Shown: positions 17,413-25,532 of the stretch, piece by piece | How the letters are laid out: each line of letters opens with the position of its first letter | How positions within the stretch are numbered: the first letter of the stretch is position 1 | Assembly: GCF_003097135.1 (NCBI RefSeq) | Contig: NZ_QEQL01000006.1 | Location: 186,001 to 250,000, forward strand | Reading direction: 5' to 3' | Origin: Pseudomonas sp. URIL14HWK12:I12 | GTDB taxonomy: Bacteria; Pseudomonadota; Gammaproteobacteria; Pseudomonadales; Pseudomonadaceae | DNA: 64,000 bases | The notes under the pieces: generated by a model | The model's database searches: none | Told to the model about the DNA's origin: nothing | What the model saw: the letters and a program-made list of their open reading frames with translations, nothing else | Position numbers and translations under genes: made by a program

Positions 17413-19641
17413 ATGCCCCCTCGCCTGCCCCTGCCCACCCTGCTCGCGGTGTTGACCAGTGCGTCGCTTGCCCATGCCGAGCAGGTGCCCGCTTCCGCCG
17501 AACCCATTGAGCTGGAAGCCCAGAACATCGTCGCCACGGCCAAGGAAGAGACCAAGCAGGCCCCGGGCGTATCGGTGATCACCGCCCAGGACATCAAGAA
17601 ACGCCCCCCGGCCAACGATATCTCCGAACTGATCCGCACCATGCCGGGGGTTAACCTCACCGGTAACTCCTCCAGCGGCCAGCGCGGCAACAACCGGCAG
17701 ATCGACATCCGCGGCATGGGCCCGGAAAACACACTGATCCTGATTGACGGCAAGCCGGTGAGCAGCCGCAGCTCGGTACGCTACGGTTGGCGCGGCGAGC
17801 GAGACAGCCGAGGCGACACCAATTGGGTGCCGGCCGACATGATCGATCGCATCGAAGTGATCCGCGGCCCAGCTGCAGCGCGCTACGGAAACGGCGCTGC
17901 CGGCGGGGTGGTGAACATCATCACCAAGCAGCCCACCCAGGAAACCCACGGCTCGGCCACGGTGTACACCGCCTTCCCACAACACAAGGACGAAGGTGCC
18001 ACCCGGCGCATGGACTTCGGCCTTTCCGGTGCGCTGAGCGACACCCTCACCTATCGCCTGTACGGGAACGTCGCCAAGACCGACGCCGATGACGCCGACA
18101 TCAACAGCGGCCACGAGTCCGCCCGTTACGGCAACCAGGTCGGCACCTTGCCGGCCGGGCGTGAGGGGGTGCGCAACAAGGATGTGAACGGCCTGCTCGC
18201 CTGGCAACTGACACCCGAGCAAACGCTGGAGCTTGAGGCCGGCTTCAGCCGCCAGGGCAACATCTATACCGGCGACACCCAGAACACCAACAGCAATGCC
18301 AACGTGAAAAGCCTGCTGGGGCACGAGACCAATATCCTTTACCGCAACACCTGGGCACTGACCCACCGGGGCGAATGGGATTTCGGCGACAGCCTGGCCT
18401 ACGTGCAGTACGAGAAAACCCGTAACCAGCGCATCAACGAGGGGCTGGCGGGAGGCACCGAGGGCATCTTCAGCAACACCAACTTCTACACCAGTGAGCT
18501 GCGCAGCCTGACCGCCCACGGCGAGGTCAGCCTTCCGCTGCACTGGGGCGCAGACCAGAACCTGACCCTTGGCACCGAATGGGTGGAGCAGAAGCTAGAT
18601 GACCCCTTGGCCAATACCCAGAGCACCACTGCCGGTGGTGCGGTCAGCGGGCTTTCGTCCACCGGGCGCAGTGGCTCAAGCGAAGCGCGCATCGCCTCGG
18701 TGTTCGCCGAAGACAACATCGAATTGCGCCCCGGCACCATGCTCACCCCGGCACTGCGGCTGGACCACCACAGCGTCGTGGGTGACAACTGGAGCCCCGG
18801 CCTGAATTTGTCTCAGGCGCTTACCGACACCCTGACGCTCAAGGCGGGCATCGCCCGGGCGTACAAAGCGCCGAACCTGTACCAGCTCAACCCCAACTAC
18901 CTGCTCTACTCCAACGGCCAGGGCTGCTATGGCCAGACCACCTCCTGTTACCTGCAGGGCAATGCCGACCTGGAGGCCGAAACCTCGGTGAACAAGGAGC
19001 TGGGTATCGAGTACAAGCACGACGACCTGGTGGCGGGCCTCACCTATTTCCGCAACGACTACAAGAACAAGATCGAATCGGGCATGGCACCGGTTGGCAC
19101 GGCCACCGGTGGCACCGGCAGCAACGCCAATGCCTCGGTGTTTCAGTGGGAGAACGTGCCCAAGGCGCTGGTAGAGGGCCTTGAGGGCACCTTCAACATG
19201 GACCTGGCACCTGACCTGAAGTGGAGCAACAACTTCACCTACATGTTGCGCTCCGAAAACAAGCAAACCGGCGATGTGCTGTCGGTCACGCCCAAGTACA
19301 CGCTCAATTCCATGCTCGACTGGCAGGCCACCGAGCAGCTCTCGCTGCAACTGGACGTTGCCTACTACGGCAAACAAAAGCCCAAGAAATACGACTACCA
19401 CGGCAACCCGGTCACCGGCACTGCGCGCCAGCAGCTGGCCCCTTACGCGATCGTCGGCACGAGCGGCACCTACCAGCTGACGAAAAACCTCAGCTTGACC
19501 GCCGGCATCGACAACCTGCTGGACAAGCGCCATTGGCGCGAAGGCAACGCCCAAGGGGTGAACAACATCGACGGCGCAGGCGCGGCCACCTACAACGAGT
19601 CGGGGCGCACCTTCTACACCAGCGTGAGCGCCTCGTTCTGA
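17413..19641 (+). CDS. pfeA: TonB-dependent ferric catecholate (enterobactin-type) receptor
   Basis: A 742-residue outer-membrane receptor. A signal peptide (MPPRLPLPTLLAVLTSASLAHA) is followed by a plug domain with APGVSVITAQDIKK, IRTMPGVNLTGNSSSGQRGN, LIDGKPVSSR and RGPAAARYGNGAAGG. The beta-barrel contains GDTQNTNSN and LRLDHHSVVGDNWSPGLNLSQ and closes with the terminal aromatic SVSASF. These stretches match E. coli FepA and P. aeruginosa PfeA closely, so ferric enterobactin or a similar catecholate is the likely ligand. The ATG at 17413 is chosen for the signal peptide. The stop overlaps the esterase start (TGATG). Confidence 0.88.
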   Translation: MPPRLPLPTLLAVLTSASLAHAEQVPASAEPIELEAQNIVATAKEETKQAPGVSVITAQDIKKRPPANDISELIRTMPGVNLTGNSSSGQRGNNRQIDIRGMGPENTLILIDGKPVSSRSSVRYGWRGERDSRGDTNWVPADMIDRIEVIRGPAAARYGNGAAGGVVNIITKQPTQETHGSATVYTAFPQHKDEGATRRMDFGLSGALSDTLTYRLYGNVAKTDADDADINSGHESARYGNQVGTLPAGREGVRNKDVNGLLAWQLTPEQTLELEAGFSRQGNIYTGDTQNTNSNANVKSLLGHETNILYRNTWALTHRGEWDFGDSLAYVQYEKTRNQRINEGLAGGTEGIFSNTNFYTSELRSLTAHGEVSLPLHWGADQNLTLGTEWVEQKLDDPLANTQSTTAGGAVSGLSSTGRSGSSEARIASVFAEDNIELRPGTMLTPALRLDHHSVVGDNWSPGLNLSQALTDTLTLKAGIARAYKAPNLYQLNPNYLLYSNGQGCYGQTTSCYLQGNADLEAETSVNKELGIEYKHDDLVAGLTYFRNDYKNKIESGMAPVGTATGGTGSNANASVFQWENVPKALVEGLEGTFNMDLAPDLKWSNNFTYMLRSENKQTGDVLSVTPKYTLNSMLDWQATEQLSLQLDVAYYGKQKPKKYDYHGNPVTGTARQQLAPYAIVGTSGTYQLTKNLSLTAGIDNLLDKRHWREGNAQGVNNIDGAGAATYNESGRTFYTSVSASF

Positions 19642-20531
19642 TGCGTGCCCTGGCTCATTGGCTGATGGCGGCCGGGCTCGCGCTCGGCAGCCTGGCGCAG
19701 GCCGCGCCACAGGACGTACCCATGGATACCCGCTTGCTCCAGCGCACCGACCTGGCCTACCGCTTCGAGACGTTCACGCTCGATTCGGCTGACGGGCAGC
19801 GGCACTATCAAGTGTGGGTAGGCTTGCCGCGCCGGCCGGCACCTGCGCAAGGCTACCCGGTGCTGTACATGCTCGACGGCAATGCAGCGCTGGAAGCGCT
19901 GGACCCTCCCCTGCTAGCGCAACTCGACCAGGGCCAGGCGCCCGTGCTGGTGGCTGTAGGCTATGCAGGGCAGCGGCGCATCGACCGCAGCGCCAGAACC
20001 TACGACTACACGCCGCAGCGCGTTACCGGCGAACAGCGCGACCCGATGACCGGTGAGCCCAGCGGCGGCGCGCAGCTGTTCCTGAAGCTGCTTGTGGGCC
20101 CGGTGGCTACCAAGGTCGAGGCGCTGGCGCCGATCGACCCGCAGCGCACCGCCCTGTGGGGGCACTCCTATGGCGGCTTGTTTACCTTGGGGGTGCTGCT
20201 CGACCAGCCTTCGGCCTTCACCACCTACATCGCCGCCAGCCCCTCGCTGTGGTGGGCCCCTGGCTGGGCCACCCGGCACAGCCAGGGGCTGCCCGCCCGG
20301 CTCGCAGCACCGCGCCGGCTGTGGCTGATGCAGGGCGAGGCAGAGCCCGCCCGGCCTCGGCCCAACCTGCCGCCGGCACAGGAAACGGCTGCCGCCCTCG
20401 CCCAGGCGCTGGCCCCAGTACCCGGGCTTTCAGTGCGCTACCAGGGCTTCCCCGGCCTGGGCCACGGCCCAATGCTGGCCGCTTCGCTGCGCCAGGCGCT
20501 GCAATGGCTAAATGAAGAAGGCGAAATGTAA
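19641..20531 (+). CDS. pfeE: periplasmic siderophore esterase (PfeE/IroE-like)
   Basis: A 296-residue alpha/beta hydrolase with an N-terminal signal peptide (LAHWLMAAGLALGSLAQA). The nucleophile elbow GHSYGG holds the catalytic Ser, YMLDGNAAL marks the esterase_D-like core, and GLGHGPM probably holds the catalytic His. Its start overlaps the receptor stop by one base, so it is translationally coupled. In P. aeruginosa, PfeE cleaves imported ferric enterobactin in the periplasm to help release iron. The coupling here supports the same job. Substrate is inferred from context. Confidence 0.82.
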   Translation: MRALAHWLMAAGLALGSLAQAAPQDVPMDTRLLQRTDLAYRFETFTLDSADGQRHYQVWVGLPRRPAPAQGYPVLYMLDGNAALEALDPPLLAQLDQGQAPVLVAVGYAGQRRIDRSARTYDYTPQRVTGEQRDPMTGEPSGGAQLFLKLLVGPVATKVEALAPIDPQRTALWGHSYGGLFTLGVLLDQPSAFTTYIAASPSLWWAPGWATRHSQGLPARLAAPRRLWLMQGEAEPARPRPNLPPAQETAAALAQALAPVPGLSVRYQGFPGLGHGPMLAASLRQALQWLNEEGEM

Positions 20532-20561
20532 CAGTCGAGGCTATCCTTTTTTACAAATTTT

Positions 20562-20575
20562 TGACCATGAGGTCA
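20562..20575. promoter_or_regulatory. palindrome TGACC-ATGA-GGTCA upstream of eptA
   Basis: A perfect inverted repeat with 5-bp arms and a 4-bp centre, in an A/T-rich gap 55 bases before the eptA start. It could be an operator for a regulator of eptA. It does not match the PmrA or ColR motifs that I remember. Confidence 0.3.
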
Positions 20576-20629
20576 CTAGCGTTCGGCCGTCCCCGATGGC
20601 CCCGCTATTTGCTAAGGAAAGGTCCAGCA

Positions 20630-22255
20630 ATGCGTTTGCGTCAGCGTCTCCCCGCCTTGAGCCCTAACCGGCTGGTCATGCTATTTGCGGCCTTGCTGGT
20701 CGCTTTCTACAACGTCGAAGCCTGGGGCGCGCTGGTGCAGCTGATCCAGCTCACAGGCGTGAAACGCATACTCTTCGAGGTGTCGTTCGCGGTGCTGCTC
20801 TGGTCGGCGTTCTGCCTGCTGCTGCTGCCGTTTTCCTTCCGCCCGCTGCTGCGGCCTGTGATCAGCCTGGTGGCGATCACCGCTGCACTGGCCGCCTACT
20901 TCATGAACGACTACGGCATCTCCATCGACCGGGTGATGATGCAGAACGTGATGGAGACCGACGCCGGGGAAGTGGGCGCCCTGATCAGCGCCAAGATGGC
21001 CGCCTATGTGCTGTTGCTGGGGGTGCTGCCGGCGGCGCTGGCCTGGTACTGGCCGGTGCGCTACCGGCCGGTGCTTCACGGCCTGCTGACCAAGCTGGCG
21101 CTGGCCTTCAGCGCCAGCGTGCTGCTGGTGCTGTCGGTGGTGAGTTTCTATTCCACCTATGCGCCGGTCTTCCGTGAGCCCGACAAGCTCACCCACTTCA
21201 TCAACCCCACCAATTACCTCTACGCCACGGCGCGCACAGCCAGCGAAAAGCTCGTGCTCGAACGCAAAACAGTGGTGCAGCCCATCGCGGCAGATGCCAC
21301 CCGCGCAGCGACCGGGCAGCGCAAGAAGTTGATGATCTTCGTGGTGGGCGAAACCGCGCGTGCCGACCACTTCGGCCTCAACGGCTACCCGCGCCCGACC
21401 ACGCCCGAGCTGGCGAAGCTGGACATCCTCAACTTCACCCAAGTGCACTCGTGCGGCACCTCTACCGCTGTGTCGGTGCCTTGCATGTTCTCGATGTTCC
21501 CACGCAAGGAGTACAGCGACAAAAAGGGCAAAAGCTTCGAGAGCCTGCTCGATGTACTGCAGCGCACGGGCATGAAAGTGCTGTGGCTTGAGAACAACAG
21601 CGATTGCAAAGGCGTGTGCCTACGCGTCCCGCACCAGGACATCCCGAAAACCCAGCCCAGCCCCTTCTGCGACGGCAAACGTTGCCTGGACGAGTCATTG
21701 CTGGTGGGCCTGCAGCCCTATATCGACCGCCTCGACGAGGATACCTTGATCGTGCTGCACTCCGATGGCAGCCACGGGCCGGAATACTACGACCGCTACC
21801 CGGCTGATCAGGAAGTATTCAAGCCGGTGTGCCATACCAACCAGCTCGGCAGCTGCACGCCGCAAGAGCTGCAGAACGTCTACGACAACACCATCCACTA
21901 CACCGACCACTTCCTGGCCCAGGTGATCGGCCTGCTCAAGCAGAACCAGCAACGCTTCGACACCAGCCTTTGGTATGTCTCCGACCATGGCGAGTCGCTG
22001 GGCGAGAACGGCGTCTACCTGCATGCCGCCCCCTATGCCATCGCCCCCGAAGCCCAGACCCACGTGCCTATGGTGCTGTGGTTCGGCCAGGGCACGCTGG
22101 CCGACGCCGGGCTGGACCGCGGGTGCCTGGAAGGCCGGCAGAACCAGGCCGGGCTCAGCCACGACTACGTCTTCCACTCGCTACTGGGTTGGTTCAACGT
22201 CAGCACCAGCCTGTACCAGGCGCCGCTGGATCTGTTTGCGGGGTGCAAGCGCTGA
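20630..22255 (+). CDS. eptA: lipid A phosphoethanolamine transferase, EptA family
   Basis: A 541-residue inner-membrane enzyme with five N-terminal helices and a periplasmic alkaline-phosphatase-type domain. Metal and catalytic signatures are VVGETARADHFGLNGY, the nucleophile Thr in HSCGTSTAVSVP, LHSDGSHGP and YVSDHGESLGENG, and it is Cys-rich as expected for disulfides. Family members add phosphoethanolamine to lipid A and can lower polymyxin susceptibility. ATG 20630 follows an AAGGAAAGG. Whether it targets lipid A or another LPS group cannot be read from sequence. It lies directly downstream of the siderophore genes but is probably a separate unit. Confidence 0.87.
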   Translation: MRLRQRLPALSPNRLVMLFAALLVAFYNVEAWGALVQLIQLTGVKRILFEVSFAVLLWSAFCLLLLPFSFRPLLRPVISLVAITAALAAYFMNDYGISIDRVMMQNVMETDAGEVGALISAKMAAYVLLLGVLPAALAWYWPVRYRPVLHGLLTKLALAFSASVLLVLSVVSFYSTYAPVFREPDKLTHFINPTNYLYATARTASEKLVLERKTVVQPIAADATRAATGQRKKLMIFVVGETARADHFGLNGYPRPTTPELAKLDILNFTQVHSCGTSTAVSVPCMFSMFPRKEYSDKKGKSFESLLDVLQRTGMKVLWLENNSDCKGVCLRVPHQDIPKTQPSPFCDGKRCLDESLLVGLQPYIDRLDEDTLIVLHSDGSHGPEYYDRYPADQEVFKPVCHTNQLGSCTPQELQNVYDNTIHYTDHFLAQVIGLLKQNQQRFDTSLWYVSDHGESLGENGVYLHAAPYAIAPEAQTHVPMVLWFGQGTLADAGLDRGCLEGRQNQAGLSHDYVFHSLLGWFNVSTSLYQAPLDLFAGCKR

Positions 22256-22311
22256 GGTGGTGAGGGCAGGTTACACTTAGGCGGCCCCCCTCTGGACCGC
22301 AAGGACTGCCC

Positions 22312-23724
22312 GTGACCCCTCCGCTTTCCCAGCACCGCGCACGCCGGATGGCCCTGTTGGTCGCTGCCGCGTTCTTCATGGAAAACCTCGACGCCACGGT
22401 GATCGTGACGGCCTTGCCCGATATGGCGGCCAGCTTCGGGGTGAACGCCGTTGACCTGAACGTGGGCATCACCGCCTATGTGCTGACACTGGCGGTATTC
22501 ATCCCGGCCAGTGGCTGGGTGGCTGAGCGCTGGGGGTACCGGCGTGTCTTCCTGCTTGCCCTGGCAACCTTCACGCTGGCGTCGCTGCTGTGTGGCCTGT
22601 CACAAACGCTTTGGCAATTCGTGCTGGCGCGCGTGCTGCAGGGGCTGGGCGGCGCCATGATGGTGCCGGTAGGGCGCCTGGCGGTGCTGCGTAGCACCGA
22701 GAAAAAGGACCTGCTCACCGCCATTGCCTTCATCACCTGGCCAGGGTTGGTGGCACCGGTGCTCGGCCCTCCGCTGGGGGGGCTGATCACCTCTGGTGCT
22801 TCCTGGCATTGGATTTTCTGGCTGAACCTGCCCCTGGGGGCGATCGCCTTGTTACTGACCCTGCGCTTGATGCCTGCCGGTGCCGTGCACGAGTTGCCTC
22901 GGCGTTTCGACTGGCGGGGCTTCGTACTCTGCGCTGGCGGCTGTGCTGCGCTGCTGCACGGCCTTGACGAGGTTGGCCGAATGCCTGGCTCGCCGGTTGC
23001 CTGGGCCCTGCTCGGTGCCAGCGTGCTGATGATGGCCGCGTTGGCCTGGCACAGCCGGCGGCATCCTGCCCCGCTGTTGCGGTTGGAGGCGATCAAGGTG
23101 CCGACCTATCGCGTCACCTTCAACGGCGGCTCGCTGTTTCGCGCCATGGTAAGCGCCCACCCCTTCCTGCTGCCGTTGATGTTTCAACTGGGCTTTGGCC
23201 TGAACCCGGTCACGTCCGGGTTGCTGGTGCTGTGCTTGTTCGCGGGCAACATCGGCATGAAGCCGATGACCAACGCCGTGCTGCGCCGCTGGGGCTTTCG
23301 CACCACCCTGCTGGGGAGCAGCTCGGTGCTGGCACTGGCGACCTTCGCCTGTGCGCTGGTCACACCGGCAACGCCATTATGGCTGCTGGCACCTTTGTTG
23401 GTGATTTCTGGCATGGCGCGCTCGATGGGCTTCACCGCTTACAGCAGCCTGGCCTTCGTGGACATGCCCGCACCGCTGATGAGCTCGGCCAATACCCTGT
23501 TCAGCATGGCCCAACAGCTGGCGTTCGGGCTGGGCGTCGCTCTTGCGGTGATCTTCCTGCGCGGTGCGCAAACCGCGCTCGGTGCCAACGATACCGACCT
23601 GGCCAGCTATCACCTAGCCTTCACCCTGCTGGGCCTGGCCACAGTGTTGTCGATGGCCGATCTTCTGCGGCTGCCCAAGGATGCCGGCGCGCAGGTGTCT
23701 GGGCATGGGCTTGCGCGGCAGTGA
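22312..23724 (+). CDS. MFS multidrug-type transporter, DHA2 (EmrB/QacA-like)
   Basis: A 470-residue transporter of the 14-helix drug:proton antiporter group. Signatures include ENLDATVIVTALP in helix 1, WVAERWGYRRV in the 2-3 loop, and the antiporter motif region GLVAPVLGPPLGG in helix 5. The start is GTG 22312, 7 bases after AAGGA. It lies between eptA and the shikimate dehydrogenase-like gene in the same direction, with 56 and 156 bases between. The substrate is unknown. No adaptor (EmrA) or regulator is next to it. Confidence 0.82.
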   Translation: MTPPLSQHRARRMALLVAAAFFMENLDATVIVTALPDMAASFGVNAVDLNVGITAYVLTLAVFIPASGWVAERWGYRRVFLLALATFTLASLLCGLSQTLWQFVLARVLQGLGGAMMVPVGRLAVLRSTEKKDLLTAIAFITWPGLVAPVLGPPLGGLITSGASWHWIFWLNLPLGAIALLLTLRLMPAGAVHELPRRFDWRGFVLCAGGCAALLHGLDEVGRMPGSPVAWALLGASVLMMAALAWHSRRHPAPLLRLEAIKVPTYRVTFNGGSLFRAMVSAHPFLLPLMFQLGFGLNPVTSGLLVLCLFAGNIGMKPMTNAVLRRWGFRTTLLGSSSVLALATFACALVTPATPLWLLAPLLVISGMARSMGFTAYSSLAFVDMPAPLMSSANTLFSMAQQLAFGLGVALAVIFLRGAQTALGANDTDLASYHLAFTLLGLATVLSMADLLRLPKDAGAQVSGHGLARQ

Positions 23725-23880
23725 CCGATTGCCGCCCACTTTCGCAGCCCTTGCTCGGCCAGCGACACAAAAGCCGTTGACCTGTGTAACTGCCTGGTTC
23801 ATTTTGAAAACCACGCAGGGGCCACAAATCCCGGCGATCGCCAAGAACAACAATCAAAGCCCTCGACACGAGTGAACTGC

Positions 23881-24729
23881 ATGTCGCGTAAAACCATCCT
23901 GGCCGGCCTGATCGGCGCCGGTATCCAGCAGTCCAAAACCCCGGCCATGCACGAGGCCGAAGGGGCCAGCCAAGGCCTGGGTTATGTCTATCGGCTGATC
24001 GACCTGGACGTGCTCAAGCTGGGCAACGAACACCTCGAAGAGCTGCTGGTTGCGGCACAACGCACCGGTTTCACTGGCTTGAACATCACGTTTCCGGCCA
24101 AGCAGGCCATCATTGCGCTACTCGATGAGCTGTCGCCCGAGGCACGGGGCATTGGCGCGGTGAATACGGTGGTGCTCAAGGACGGCAAGCGGGTGGGCCA
24201 TAACACCGACTGCCTGGGCTTTGCCGAGGGCTTTCGCCGCGGGCTGGAAGGGGCCGCTCGGGAGCGGGTGGTGCAGATGGGAGCCGGCGGCGCCGGGTCG
24301 GCGGTGGCTCACGCGCTGTTGCTCGAGGGCGTGAAGCAACTGACCGTATTCGACGTGGAGCCACAAAGGGCGCAGGCATTGGTCGACAACCTCAACGCCC
24401 ATTTCCCCGGCGCGCCAGCCAGTGTGGGCAGCGACCTCGCCTCGGCCGTAGGCCAGGCCCAGGGGATCGTCAACACCACGCCCATGGGCATGGCCAAGTT
24501 GCCCGGCACGCCGGTGCCCGCTGAACTGCTGCGCCCGGAGTTGTGGGTGGCGGAAATCGTTTACTTCCCACTGGAAACTCAGCTGTTGCGTGACGCCCGC
24601 GCATTGGGCTGCCGCACGCTCGACGGCGGCACCATGGCGGTGTTCCAGGCAGTCAAGGCATTCGAGCTGTTCAGTGATTTGCCGGCCGACGCGCAGCGGA
24701 TGACTGAGCACTTCAAGCGCATGATCTAG
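23881..24729 (+). CDS. shikimate dehydrogenase-like enzyme, catabolic (quinate/shikimate) type
   Basis: A 282-residue member of the AroE family. The substrate-binding opening is LIGAGIQQSKTPAMHEAEG, where biosynthetic AroE has GxPixhSxSP. The catalytic Lys is in NITFPAKQAI, the Asp in HNTDCLGF, and the nucleotide motif is GAGGAGSA. The altered opening suggests a catabolic enzyme that oxidises shikimate (or quinate) to 3-dehydroshikimate. The nearby quiC and pcaHG genes support this. I choose ATG 23881 over GTG 23872. It converges on the TetR gene. Confidence 0.78.
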   Translation: MSRKTILAGLIGAGIQQSKTPAMHEAEGASQGLGYVYRLIDLDVLKLGNEHLEELLVAAQRTGFTGLNITFPAKQAIIALLDELSPEARGIGAVNTVVLKDGKRVGHNTDCLGFAEGFRRGLEGAARERVVQMGAGGAGSAVAHALLLEGVKQLTVFDVEPQRAQALVDNLNAHFPGAPASVGSDLASAVGQAQGIVNTTPMGMAKLPGTPVPAELLRPELWVAEIVYFPLETQLLRDARALGCRTLDGGTMAVFQAVKAFELFSDLPADAQRMTEHFKRMI

Positions 24730-24763
24730 GCAGCGCCTGCCCTGGAATTCGCGCTGCACCCAA

Positions 24764-24787
24764 GGGCCGCGGGCGCCGCCGCGGCCC
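24764..24787. terminator. GC-rich hairpin between convergent genes
   Basis: The perfect 9-bp stem GGGCCGCGG/CCGCGGCCC with a 6-base loop sits between the stops of the shikimate dehydrogenase-like gene and the TetR gene. There is no clear T-run, so it may act as a weak bidirectional terminator or protect the 3' ends. Confidence 0.45.
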
Positions 24788-24796
24788 GCGCCACCC

Positions 24797-25462
24797 CTAC
24801 CCTTTGCGTACGAACCGCAGCAGGGTATCGACGAACATTTCCCGGTGATGCGCCTTGAGCACCGGGTCGTCGAAATCCACGGCGAACAGCGCGCCGAAGG
24901 TGTGCCGGTTGGAGACCCGGTAGAAGCAGAAGGCGCTGATCATCATGTGCACGTCGATGGCCTTGAGCCCTTCCCGGAACTCCCCCAGCGCCTCGCCCCG
25001 GCGCAGGATCTCGTCCAGCGCATTGAGCACGGTGGTGTTCATCGACTGGATGGCCTTGGATTGTTTCACGTACTGGCCGCAATTAATGTTCTCGTTGCAG
25101 ACGATGCGCACGAAATCCACATTGCGATCATGGTGGTCGAACGTGAACTCCACCAACCGGCGAATCCCCTCTTCCGGCGGCAGCTCGGCCAAGTGCATGT
25201 TGCTTTCGGTATTGCGGATATCGCCGTAGAGCTTCTCGAGCACCTCGATGTACAGCTGCTCCTTGCTGTTGAAGTAGTAATAGATCATGCGCTTGCTGGT
25301 TTGCGTACGCTCAGCGATGGCGTCTACCCGTGCACCGGCCAGGCCTTGCGAGACGAACTCGGCGATGGCGGCCTGGAGGATGTTTTCGCGGGTTTTTTCG
25401 GGGTTGTTCTTGCGGCTCCTGCGCGCCGGGAGGGCGGCGGGAGCTTCGTCTGTTGTTGTCAT
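24797..25462 (-). CDS. TetR-family regulator
   Basis: A 221-residue repressor-type protein. Residues about 20-70 form the DNA-binding domain, with RENILQAAIAEFVSQGLAGARV and the recognition segment RTQTSKRMIYYYFNSKEQLY. The rest is the ligand/dimer domain. I start at MTTTDEAPAAL (25462), because the longer frame runs into non-protein-like residues. It lies 70 bases after quiC in the same direction, so it is probably co-transcribed and likely controls quiC or the neighbouring quinate/shikimate genes. That role is inferred from position. Confidence 0.85.
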   Translation of the reverse strand: MTTTDEAPAALPARRSRKNNPEKTRENILQAAIAEFVSQGLAGARVDAIAERTQTSKRMIYYYFNSKEQLYIEVLEKLYGDIRNTESNMHLAELPPEEGIRRLVEFTFDHHDRNVDFVRIVCNENINCGQYVKQSKAIQSMNTTVLNALDEILRRGEALGEFREGLKAIDVHMMISAFCFYRVSNRHTFGALFAVDFDDPVLKAHHREMFVDTLLRFVRKG

Positions 25463-25532
25463 TGAGGGCTCACGGCCGGAAGGTCCAGCGCCGATTATGA
25501 TCCGGCGCAGGCCCGGAATGAAAGGCCGCCAG

